From assembly GCA_028288765.1 (NCBI GenBank), contig JAQGHQ010000252.1, positions 1 through 38,806 on the forward strand: a stretch of DNA of 38,806 nucleotides, read 5' to 3'. The translations under genes and the position numbers were made by a program. The DNA is from Gemmataceae bacterium. GTDB lineage: Bacteria > Planctomycetota > Planctomycetia > Gemmatales > Gemmataceae. The notes below the pieces were generated by a model that was given only the letters and a program-made list of their open reading frames with translations, did no database searches and was not told the origin of the DNA. The first letter of the stretch is position 1; every line of letters starts with the position of its first letter. Shown here piece by piece: positions 8,523 through 16,119 of the stretch.

Positions 8523-9887
8523 TCACGCCGCCCGTCGCACCAGGACCGGCTCGGGCGTCACCTCGACCGCGGCCGGCTTCCGGCCCATCACCCCCAGCCC
8601 GAACGCCCACAGTCCGATGGTCGCGGCCGTCCCGAAGCCGCACTCGCGAAGCCAGTCGAAAACCGGGCCGGGGAACAACGGGATGGCCGTCAGGGCACCC
8701 CACGCCACCAGCACCGCCGTCGTCCGGGGGTCGGCACCCGCCGACCCCGGCCGCAGTGACATCCCCCGTAGCCACAGCCCGCATACGAGCGGCAACACCA
8801 TCGCGTAGTAGTGCATGTGGGAGATCGGGGTCAGTAGCATCATCACCGCGCACAAGGCCCCCAGGAACACCAGCTGGTCGGCCGGGTCCGGGGTGAGGCG
8901 GCGACGGCCGGCGAGCAGGGTGACCGCGAGCAGCAGCCCGCCCATTCCCCAGTGCGCCCACTTCGCGACCGGGTCGATCGTGTCCGGGCGGGCGCTGCGG
9001 TCCGGGTAGAGCCACGCCTGAACGGCCCCCTGCACCGACTGATTGTCGGTCGCTTTCGCCCCGTGAAGCTCTTTCATCCGGGTCTGATCGGCGTCCTCGG
9101 CCACGGCCGGGGCCAGGATCAGACTCACGGTCTTCTTGTTCGCCTCAATGGCCCTGGGCACGCCCCACACCGCCGCCGGGATTAGCCCGAGGAGGACGAC
9201 CGCCGCGACGACCCCCCCGGCGATCGCCCGCCCGTCCCGCCGGGCCAGCGGGTACAGCACCAGCAGCCCCGGAATGATCTTCAGCGCAGCTGCCCCGGCC
9301 AGCCAGGCCCCGGACGCCAGCCGCCGCCCCCGGACGGACGCCGCGAACCCCGCCGCCACCAGCGCCACCAGGAGCGCGTTCACCTGTCCCCGGCCGAGCG
9401 TGAGCCCGATCGCGCCGATGCAGACGTACACCGGCATTACCCGGGCGTACCACCACCGGCGCGACCCGCGGACTGCCCCCGGCAGTACGGCCGTCGCCAG
9501 TGTGTGGACCGCGGCCCACACGCACCAGACACTGAACACGTACCAGATCGCCACCGACACCCCGAACGGCAAATACCCGCCCCGTCCGAGGAACGGGTAC
9601 GGGTCGGCGAGCGGGATCATGAGGATCGCGAACGTCGGCGGGTAGTTGTAGTGCCACCCGTTATTGTCCGTGGGGATGTAGACGTCGGCCCCGATTCGGG
9701 CCGCCCACGCGGCCCGGGCGTAGACCCCGAAGTCGGTCTTGGAGGTGCTCTGGAACGCGGACCGGATGTCGGTGATTACCCCGAACCCGATGACGAGCAG
9801 GCCGAACAGGACCAGCCCGACCTTGTCCCCCCGGGACAGGCGATCGGGCCTTGGGGTCGGAGGCGTTGACCCAGGCGATTCGTGCAT
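8523..9887 (-). CDS. Glycosyltransferase family 87 (DUF2029) membrane protein
   Basis: A 454-residue polytopic membrane protein with about nine or ten hydrophobic helices. The first periplasmic loop carries D-F-x-V-Y and, further on, H-Y-N-Y-P-P-T, as in GT-C type family 87 transferases (relatives of mycobacterial PimE). These use a polyprenyl-phosphate sugar donor to extend a lipid or glycan outside the inner membrane. Donor and acceptor cannot be inferred here. The short Pro-rich cytoplasmic N terminus precedes the first helix (about residues 27-45). It is convergent with the esterase gene and separated by 390 nt from the next minus-strand gene upstream, so it is probably transcribed alone. 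Confidence 0.85.
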   Translation of the reverse strand: MHESPGSTPPTPRPDRLSRGDKVGLVLFGLLVIGFGVITDIRSAFQSTSKTDFGVYARAAWAARIGADVYIPTDNNGWHYNYPPTFAILMIPLADPYPFLGRGGYLPFGVSVAIWYVFSVWCVWAAVHTLATAVLPGAVRGSRRWWYARVMPVYVCIGAIGLTLGRGQVNALLVALVAAGFAASVRGRRLASGAWLAGAAALKIIPGLLVLYPLARRDGRAIAGGVVAAVVLLGLIPAAVWGVPRAIEANKKTVSLILAPAVAEDADQTRMKELHGAKATDNQSVQGAVQAWLYPDRSARPDTIDPVAKWAHWGMGGLLLAVTLLAGRRRLTPDPADQLVFLGALCAVMMLLTPISHMHYYAMVLPLVCGLWLRGMSLRPGSAGADPRTTAVLVAWGALTAIPLFPGPVFDWLRECGFGTAATIGLWAFGLGVMGRKPAAVEVTPEPVLVRRAA

Positions 9888-10277
9888 GCGGTGGCTCTTT
9901 CAGACGGACTCGGCCGCAGGCCCGGACGACTCGTCACAGGCATGCGCGACGTTCGGTCTTCGTCATCGGCGCTCATTCCCCGTCGAAGCGAGCCGAAATC
10001 ATCAGGTGGGACAGTGTAACGAGTGAAACTGGGGGGGCAAGGTGAACCGGGAATCGTGAGTCATAAGGCGCAAGTCTTCCAGGCGCAAGTCTTCCGGCAA
10101 CTCCGGGTCGATCGGCCATCGAGCACATGGCTTTGGACTTCTGACGTGTGACCCGAAGACGTGTTCCTCGAAGAGTTTCCGGCGTAAGCCTCGGCGGGCG
10201 GGTGGGGTTTTTCGCTCTGCGGGGCTGAAATCCCCGGGCCACCGGTTCCTTGGGGTGTCGACAGAGCAACTTGAAGA
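9888..10277. other. Intergenic stretch with a 15-bp tandem duplication and a repeat-like 3' part
   Basis: No supported gene. It should contain the promoter of the minus-strand glycosyltransferase gene. Positions 10066-10080 and 10081-10095 are an exact 15-bp tandem duplication (AGGCGCAAGTCTTCC). The part near 10195-10262 (GGGGCTGAAATCCCCGGGCC and surroundings) resembles one arm of the kind of palindromic repeat seen at 2901-3050, but without its partner arm. It may be a decayed repeat. Confidence 0.5.
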
Positions 10278-11423
10278 CTATTCCTCGTCCGGCAGACCCT
10301 CCAACTCGTCCGCCCGCAGCCCGACCATCGACACCGCCGTCCCGCGGTTCGCGATCGTCACCACCCAGCTCCCGTCACCCGCGGCGAGCTGGTATTTCGC
10401 GTCCGGCGGGCCGGCGTGAGCGACCGCGACCATCCGCCGGATCGCCTCGTTCGCGTCGCGGCGGTCGCGGTTCCGTTCAGCCAGCAACTCGGCGAGCGGC
10501 CGGTTCGCGTCCGCTATCCCCTGCCGGGCGGCCCGGCGGAACCACGCGATCGCCCCGTTCACGTCGCGGCCCGGGACGCCGCGACCCTGGTTGAACATCA
10601 CCGCGAGGTTGAACTGACCGAACTTGTCGCCGAGTTCGGCCGCCCGGCGGTACAGCTCCGTCGCCCGGCCGTCGTCCTTCGGAACACCCTTCCCGCCGTC
10701 GAACAGGCAGCCGAGCATCCGCAGGGCTTCGGGGTGGTCCTGCGCGGCGGCCCGGTCGAGCCACCCGGCGGCCGTGGCCGGATCGTCGTGCCCGAAGCAG
10801 AGGAGCAGCCCGAGCGCGTTCTGCGCGTCCGCCGACCCGGCCGCCGCCGCGGCTTCCAGGTCGGCCCGGACGCGGATGATGTCCTGTTCGGCGTCGTCCT
10901 GGCCGCCCTGCCACGCCTTGAAAAACCAGTACGCGGCGAGCCCGGGGTCGTGCGGCCGGCCACCGTGTCCGCGGGCGTACAGCCGGCCGAGCGACTGCAT
11001 CGCCTGCGGCTGCCCGCCCGCCACCCCCTTCTCCCACCAGTCCCCGGCCTCGGCCAGGTCGATCGGGACGCCCTCCCCACTGGCGTACATCGTCCCGATC
11101 TGGAACAGGGCGTCCGCGTCGCCGGCCTCCGCCGCGAGCGAGTACCAGTGCATCGCCGCGGCGAAGTCCTGGGGCACGCCGCGCCCCTGAGCGAACAGCG
11201 CGGCCAGGTTGTACCGGGCCCCGGGGTGACCGCCCTCGGCGGCCGCGCGGTAGTGCCAGGCCGCGACGACCGGGTCCGCCCGGCCGCCCTCGCCGTTCGA
11301 CTCCATGACCCCGAGCAGGAATCGGGCGTGCTTGTTGCCCGGGCCGAGGTGCTCACAGATCGCCCGGGCGGCGGTGAAGTCGTTCGCCTCGTAAGCCTGG
11401 ACCGCGTCCTGAATCGTGGCCAT
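10278..11423 (-). CDS. Sel1-repeat (SLR) protein
   Basis: A 381-residue protein made almost entirely of Sel1-like repeats of about 36 residues. Units with the pattern A-x-x-x-L-G-x-x-Y/L-x-x-G-x-G-V-P-x-D run from about residue 30 to 330 (for example A-Q-G-R-G-V-P-Q-D, A-S-G-E-G-V-P-I-D and N-Q-G-R-G-V-P-G-R-D). No signal peptide is seen, so it is probably cytoplasmic. Such solenoids act as protein-interaction scaffolds; no partner can be inferred. The C-terminal 60 residues lack repeats. Its start lies 46 nt after the stop of the molybdoenzyme gene, on the same strand, so the two may be co-transcribed. Confidence 0.88.
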   Translation of the reverse strand: MATIQDAVQAYEANDFTAARAICEHLGPGNKHARFLLGVMESNGEGGRADPVVAAWHYRAAAEGGHPGARYNLAALFAQGRGVPQDFAAAMHWYSLAAEAGDADALFQIGTMYASGEGVPIDLAEAGDWWEKGVAGGQPQAMQSLGRLYARGHGGRPHDPGLAAYWFFKAWQGGQDDAEQDIIRVRADLEAAAAAGSADAQNALGLLLCFGHDDPATAAGWLDRAAAQDHPEALRMLGCLFDGGKGVPKDDGRATELYRRAAELGDKFGQFNLAVMFNQGRGVPGRDVNGAIAWFRRAARQGIADANRPLAELLAERNRDRRDANEAIRRMVAVAHAGPPDAKYQLAAGDGSWVVTIANRGTAVSMVGLRADELEGLPDEE

Positions 11424-11469
11424 TGGTGAACTCGCCGGGAAGGTAGGTCGTTCGCGCCCGGGGCGGCCG

Positions 11470-12114
11470 TCACGGCCTCCCGCGGCCGGTCCGTTCGTCG
11501 TCCGGGCGGAACCGCTCCTCGGCCCACGGGTCGCCCCGCATGTGATACCCGCCGTGGTCCCAGCTCTCCCAGAACCCGGGGCGGTCGGCTTCCATGAACT
11601 CCACCCCCCGCACCCACTTCGCGCTCTTCCAGGCGTACAACCGGGGCACCACCAGCCGGACAGGGTAGCCGTGGTCGGGCGTCAGGTCGGAGCCGTTGTG
11701 CTTCGTCGCGAACAGGCAGTCCTCGGCGAAGAAGTCGGCGATCGGCAGGTTCGTGGAGAACCCGTACTCGCAGTGGACCATCACGAACTTCGCCCGCGGC
11801 GATACCGTGACACGGTTCAACAGCTCACGGGTGGCCACGCCCTCCCACAGGTTGTCGAGCTTGCTCCACCGGGTGACGCAATGCATGTCGGCGAACACCC
11901 GCGACCGCGGCAGGGCCGTGAACTCGGCCCAGCTGAGCCGCTTGATCGCGTCCACCAGCGGAATCGGGAAGATGGTGAAGTCCCACGTCACCGGCTCGAA
12001 CGGCGGAACCTCGCCCGCGTGCAGGACCGGCCACTTCCGGGTGAGCACTTGCCGTGGCGGGAGGCGGTCCCCCCGCCGGGTGTCCGGGCTGATGAGCGCT
12101 CCGTCATCGTCCAT
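11470..12114 (-). CDS. Sulfite-oxidase-like molybdopterin oxidoreductase
   Basis: A 214-residue protein of the oxidoreductase molybdopterin-binding family (sulfite oxidase/YedY-like fold, short cytoplasmic type). The conserved D-M-H-C-V-T-R-W-S segment holds the Cys expected to bind molybdenum; it is followed by L-W-E-G-V. Downstream H-C-E-Y-G-F-S-T-N and H-G-Y-P-V-R-L-V-V-P are typical cofactor-pocket motifs. The ATG at 12114 fits the usual short N terminus of this group; the frame runs 14 codons further up. No Tat or Sec signal is evident, which sets it apart from MsrP/YedY. The substrate is unknown. An upstream inverted repeat at 12220-12233 could be an operator. Confidence 0.85.
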   Translation of the reverse strand: MDDDGALISPDTRRGDRLPPRQVLTRKWPVLHAGEVPPFEPVTWDFTIFPIPLVDAIKRLSWAEFTALPRSRVFADMHCVTRWSKLDNLWEGVATRELLNRVTVSPRAKFVMVHCEYGFSTNLPIADFFAEDCLFATKHNGSDLTPDHGYPVRLVVPRLYAWKSAKWVRGVEFMEADRPGFWESWDHGGYHMRGDPWAEERFRPDDERTGRGRP

Positions 12115-12219
12115 GGCGAACCCCGGGGCAAGACATCCCACCACAAAGGCATACAAGCAGGCAGTTAAGATTCGTTAAGATTTTTCACATTGCGCGGCCC
12201 TTCGTGCCCCTCAGTTAAT

Positions 12220-12233
12220 TTGACGTAAGTCAT
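12220..12233. promoter_or_regulatory. TTGAC-N4-GTCAT inverted repeat, possible CRP/FNR-type site
   Basis: TTGAC (12220-12224), GTAA, GTCAT (12229-12233) is an almost perfect 5-4-5 dyad in an AT-rich patch. It lies about 106 nt upstream of the molybdoenzyme start and just downstream of the flavin reductase stop. The spacing matches CRP/FNR-superfamily operators such as those of Dnr/NnrR regulators. No regulator gene is in the window, so the assignment is only by pattern. Confidence 0.25.
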
Positions 12234-12236
12234 TTA

Positions 12237-12749
12237 TCAATAATGCTTTCCGCTCCGGCGGACGTGTGTCGCCGGGCGGGCGTCGTGCAGCACCGCCCCG
12301 CTCACCACCCGGCCGATCACGAGCACGTGGTCCCCGGCGTCGTACCGGTGGGTCACCCGGCAATTGAGGTAGGCGTGCGCGGCGAGCAGTACCGGGGCGG
12401 TGTCACTCTCCCGCATCACTTCCAGCCCCTCGAACGCCGGCTCTCCGGGGCCGAACCCCTTGCCGAAGTGGGCGACCAACTTCTTCTCCCCTTCGGGAAC
12501 GACGTTCACAGTGAACGGGGCCCCGTCGGTCAGCCAGTCCAGTACCCACCGGTCCTTGGCGAATGCGGCGGACAGCTGGGGGGGGGAAAACGAGCACTGC
12601 TGCACCCAGCTCGATAGCATCCCGGTTTCCTGTTCCCGGTGTCGGGCCGTCACGATGAACAGGCCGCTCGGGACTCGCCCGAGTGCCGCCATCGTCCCGT
12701 CCTGCGTCGCATGCCCGCTCATGGTGTCCCCCGGGGAATGTACTGACAT
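12237..12749 (-). CDS. Flavin reductase-like FMN-binding protein
   Basis: A 170-residue protein of the flavin reductase-like domain family (split-barrel FMN binding). The conserved opening A-L-G-R-V-P-S-G-L-F-I-V-T-A, the segment M-L-S-S-W-V-Q-Q-C-S-F-S-P-P, and the C-terminal H-x-Y-x-x-G-D-H-V-L-V-I-G-x-V all fit the family. It would reduce FMN with NAD(P)H or act as the flavin-binding part of a two-component oxygenase. The start at 12749 is chosen among several in-frame ATGs (12749, 12722, 12692); the domain itself begins only just after 12692, so the first residues are uncertain. It is divergent from the TolC-like gene and directly upstream of the molybdoenzyme gene on the same strand. Confidence 0.82.
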   Translation of the reverse strand: MSVHSPGDTMSGHATQDGTMAALGRVPSGLFIVTARHREQETGMLSSWVQQCSFSPPQLSAAFAKDRWVLDWLTDGAPFTVNVVPEGEKKLVAHFGKGFGPGEPAFEGLEVMRESDTAPVLLAAHAYLNCRVTHRYDAGDHVLVIGRVVSGAVLHDARPATHVRRSGKHY

Positions 12750-12969
12750 GCTAGCGGGAGTGCCCGCCCGCGGGCCAGAGCGCAGCCCGATGCACCTGCC
12801 TGCCCCGGCCGGCATTCGGGCCGGCCGCGAACTTGACCAGACTGCCGGCTTTAATCAATTCCTCAGATCATGGGCAGATTGCCGATCAACTGCTCAACTC
12901 CCGTAAACTCTGCTGCCGATACCGGGTGTACCGGTGTGTCCGGTTTTCCGTTGTCCGCACGGGTGTGAC

Positions 12970-15900
12970 ATGCACGGATCGGCCCTCGCATCGACTACTC
13001 TCCGCCGCCGGGTCGCCCTCGTGGTCGCCGCCGCCCTGCTCGCCGCCGGGCCGGGCTGTACCCGCAAGTTCTTCCGGCAGCGGGCGGACGACGACGTGAC
13101 CGGGCTCCTGACCCAGAAGAACGTCTTTACCGACTGGCAGATCAAGAACTGGCACGTCTACCCGGACCCCCGGTCGCGGTTCGCCGAACCCTGCCGGCCC
13201 GACCGCCCGCCGTACCCGCCGGACGACTACGCCGCCCGCGTCCTCGCCCCGAGCTCGCAGTGGCCCGGGAAAAGGGCCGGGGTCGGGCGGTACGAGGGGT
13301 CCGGGTACCTGGACTACCTCGCCGGCTGGGACGCCCAGAACCGGGCCGAGGACCGGGGCGACATGCCGGACCCGATCCCGAAGAAGGGCGGGGCCGGCCC
13401 GCGCGACGGCAAGGAAGCCGGCCCGCCGGTCGAGAAGCTCCCGCCGCCAAAGCCCGCCCCCCCCGCCCCGCCCGGGACCGGCCAGATCCCGCCCGACGGT
13501 CCGCTCGCGCCCGTGGGTCCGCCCCCGCGAACCGCCGCGGCCCTGGTCGGGCCGCCGGCGCCGCTGCCCCCGCCGACACTCACCGAAACCCGCCAGAACC
13601 AGGTGATCGTCGCCGCCGGTGAGGTCCCGGACGGCGACAAGGTGGTCCCGGTGGTCATGCTGATCCCGGCGGTCCAGCCGCCGGCCGAGCTCCCGAAGCC
13701 GGACCCGGCCGCACCCCCAGAGGCCGCCCAGAAGAAACCCGAACCCGGCCCGTTCCCGGCCGGCCCCGGCGTCCCCCCCGGCGGGCCCGCGATTCCCGGC
13801 CAGGGTGGGGCGTACGCGGTCGTCGCCACCGGGGCCGCCGCGACCGACTTCCTGAACGCCCTGATCTCCGACCAGACCGGCTACCGGGTCACAATGGACC
13901 AGGCGGTCGAGCTCGGGATCTGGAACTCCCGCGAGTTCCAGAACCAGCGCGAAGCCCTGTACCTGGCCGCCCTCCCGGTGACCCTGGCGCGGTTCAACCT
14001 CGCCTCCCAGGCGTTCTTCACCGAGACCGCCGTCCTGGACTTTCCCGGCCGGCTGCTCGGGAGGACGTCCACCGCCACGTTCACCACCACCCCCAGCCTC
14101 ATCAAGCTGTTCCCGACCGGGGCCCTCCTGGCCGTGCAGCTGGCGAATCAGGTGGTCGTCGACCTCGCCAACGGCAGGCCGACCGTCACCCTCTCGAACC
14201 TGACTGTCAACCTGAGCCAGCCGTTCCTCCGCGGCGGCGGGTACTCGGTCACCCTCGAGCCGCTCACTTTTGCCGAGCGGAATCTGGTGTACGCGATCCG
14301 GTCCTACGCCCGGTTCCGAAAGATCTTCTACGTCGCGATCGCGGCCGGCGGGACGTACACGAACAACCCGTACGGGCTCCCCGGCCTGTCCCAGAACCTG
14401 GGCCGCGGGGTCGGGATCAATTTCACCGCCCCAGACACCGGCTACCTGCCGTGCCTCCTCGCGGCCGCGGTCCTCGCGAACCAGCGGCGGAACATCGACT
14501 ATCTCGAGAACTTGCTCAGGCTCTATCAGGCGTTCCGGGAGGGTGGGCAGCAGTCCGACCTTCAGGTCGCCCAGGTGGAGTCCCAGCTGGTCATCAGCCG
14601 CGGCCAGCTGCTCGGCTCGACCGTCCCCAACACGGCCGGCGGGGTGAACAACGTGGGCGTCGGGAACGGCATCCGGGCGTTCCTGGACGCGATCGACAGT
14701 TTCAAGCTCCAGCTCGGCGTCCCGATCACCACGGGGGTGGACCTCGACCAGTCCCCGCTCCGCCCGATCCGCCGGCAGCTGGACCGGTTCGAGGCGGTGT
14801 ACGCCCAGGCCCGGGACGTCGAGACGTCCGCCCGCCGGTTCAACCCGGCCGACCCGGTGGACCAGTTCCGCGCCCGCTGGCGGCAGCTCCTGACCGACTC
14901 CCCGTTGGTCCGGGGGACCGGCTTCGCGAAAGAGATTCCGGCCCGCTGGGGCGCCTGGGAGAAGCTCACCAGGGACCAGCTGATCAAACGGCTGGCGGAC
15001 CTGGGCGAGGAGCGGCGGAAACTGCTCGACCGGCGGGCCGACCGCCAGCTCAAGGGGCAGCCGGAGCCGGACGCCGAGGTCCGCCGGCTGAACGAGATCG
15101 AGGCCGACACCGACCTCGGCGTGTTCGAGCAGGCCCTCCGGGTGTACGAAGCGCAGCCGTGGGTGAAAGAAATGGGGGCCGTGCGCAATACCGTCCAGGC
15201 GGCCGCGTTCCGGGATGTGTTCAATGCCTTCTACCAGCTGATCATCGAAGGCCGGAACGAGCGTCTGGCGCAGATCCGCCAGCAGTGGCCGAAGCTCTCC
15301 CCGTGTCTCGTGGACGGGGTGGACATCACCGACGTCCCCCTCGACGACGCGTACACCGCCGCCGTCCAGGCCGCGCTGACGCACCGGCTGGACCTGATGA
15401 GCGCCCGGGGGCAGGTGGTCGACGCCTGGCGGCAGATCAAAGTGACGGCAAACGCCTTGCAGGGGGTGTTTACCGTCCAGTACAATTTGACCAGTACCAC
15501 CCCCCCCGGCGGGGCGAACCCGTTCGCCTTTTCCGGCAACCTAACCGACCACCAAGTGGTCTTCCAGGGGCAACTTCCGCTCGTCCGGCGGGCGGAGCGG
15601 AATGCCTACCGAACGGCCCTGATCAATTACCAGGCGAGCCGGCGGACGCTGCAAGCGTACGAGGACAACATCGCGAACGACGTCCGCGCGGACATCCGGG
15701 GGCTGCGGACTCTGAACGAACTGTACCGCGTTCAGCAGCGTCTCATCGAACTCGGGTATTATCAGGTAGACAACGCTCAGGCCCTCCTACTCGCCCCGCC
15801 CGCCCTGGCGGGTCCCGGCCAGGCGGCGGCGAACGACGCCGCCAGCCAGGCCGCCCTGACTCAACAGGTACTCGCCGCCCAGAGCTCGCTGGTCACCGCC

Positions 15901-16119
15901 CAGAACACGCTTTACACGATCTGGGTCAACTACGTCATAGCCCGGATGAACTTTTTCACCGACACCGACCTGATGCAACTCGACGAACGGGGGATTTGGC
16001 GCGATGAGTACGACCCCGGAAACGAAGAGCCAGCCGGACCCGGTCCCAACCCTTCCGGCCCTCGGGGCGAACGGCTCCCCCCTCCCCGGCCCGCTGGCGA
16101 GCCCGGCCGCGGCCGCTAA
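12970..16119 (+). CDS. TolC-like outer-membrane efflux protein, large variant
   Basis: A 1049-residue protein, about twice the length of classical TolC. The ATG at 12970 gives an N-terminal hydrophobic segment ending at Cys30, a weak lipobox (A-G-P-G-C), so it is probably a lipoprotein or at least exported. Residues about 115-280 are a proline/glycine-rich linker. The C-terminal two thirds show TolC-type helical repeats, for example T-H-R-L-D-L-M-S-A-R-G near 810 and long Gln/Ala/Leu helices. It is the first gene of a four-gene efflux operon. Its last 116 nt overlap the adaptor gene in another frame. Role: outer-membrane channel of a MacAB-type pump. The mid-region insertion near 560-740 is also longer than usual. 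Confidence 0.85.
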   Translation: MHGSALASTTLRRRVALVVAAALLAAGPGCTRKFFRQRADDDVTGLLTQKNVFTDWQIKNWHVYPDPRSRFAEPCRPDRPPYPPDDYAARVLAPSSQWPGKRAGVGRYEGSGYLDYLAGWDAQNRAEDRGDMPDPIPKKGGAGPRDGKEAGPPVEKLPPPKPAPPAPPGTGQIPPDGPLAPVGPPPRTAAALVGPPAPLPPPTLTETRQNQVIVAAGEVPDGDKVVPVVMLIPAVQPPAELPKPDPAAPPEAAQKKPEPGPFPAGPGVPPGGPAIPGQGGAYAVVATGAAATDFLNALISDQTGYRVTMDQAVELGIWNSREFQNQREALYLAALPVTLARFNLASQAFFTETAVLDFPGRLLGRTSTATFTTTPSLIKLFPTGALLAVQLANQVVVDLANGRPTVTLSNLTVNLSQPFLRGGGYSVTLEPLTFAERNLVYAIRSYARFRKIFYVAIAAGGTYTNNPYGLPGLSQNLGRGVGINFTAPDTGYLPCLLAAAVLANQRRNIDYLENLLRLYQAFREGGQQSDLQVAQVESQLVISRGQLLGSTVPNTAGGVNNVGVGNGIRAFLDAIDSFKLQLGVPITTGVDLDQSPLRPIRRQLDRFEAVYAQARDVETSARRFNPADPVDQFRARWRQLLTDSPLVRGTGFAKEIPARWGAWEKLTRDQLIKRLADLGEERRKLLDRRADRQLKGQPEPDAEVRRLNEIEADTDLGVFEQALRVYEAQPWVKEMGAVRNTVQAAAFRDVFNAFYQLIIEGRNERLAQIRQQWPKLSPCLVDGVDITDVPLDDAYTAAVQAALTHRLDLMSARGQVVDAWRQIKVTANALQGVFTVQYNLTSTTPPGGANPFAFSGNLTDHQVVFQGQLPLVRRAERNAYRTALINYQASRRTLQAYEDNIANDVRADIRGLRTLNELYRVQQRLIELGYYQVDNAQALLLAPPALAGPGQAAANDAASQAALTQQVLAAQSSLVTAQNTLYTIWVNYVIARMNFFTDTDLMQLDERGIWRDEYDPGNEEPAGPGPNPSGPRGERLPPPRPAGEPGRGR

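Noticed and set aside
12886-15384. Long minus-strand open frame of 832 codons opposite the TolC-like gene
   Set aside because: Composition typical of antisense readings in GC-rich DNA; no recognisable domain.
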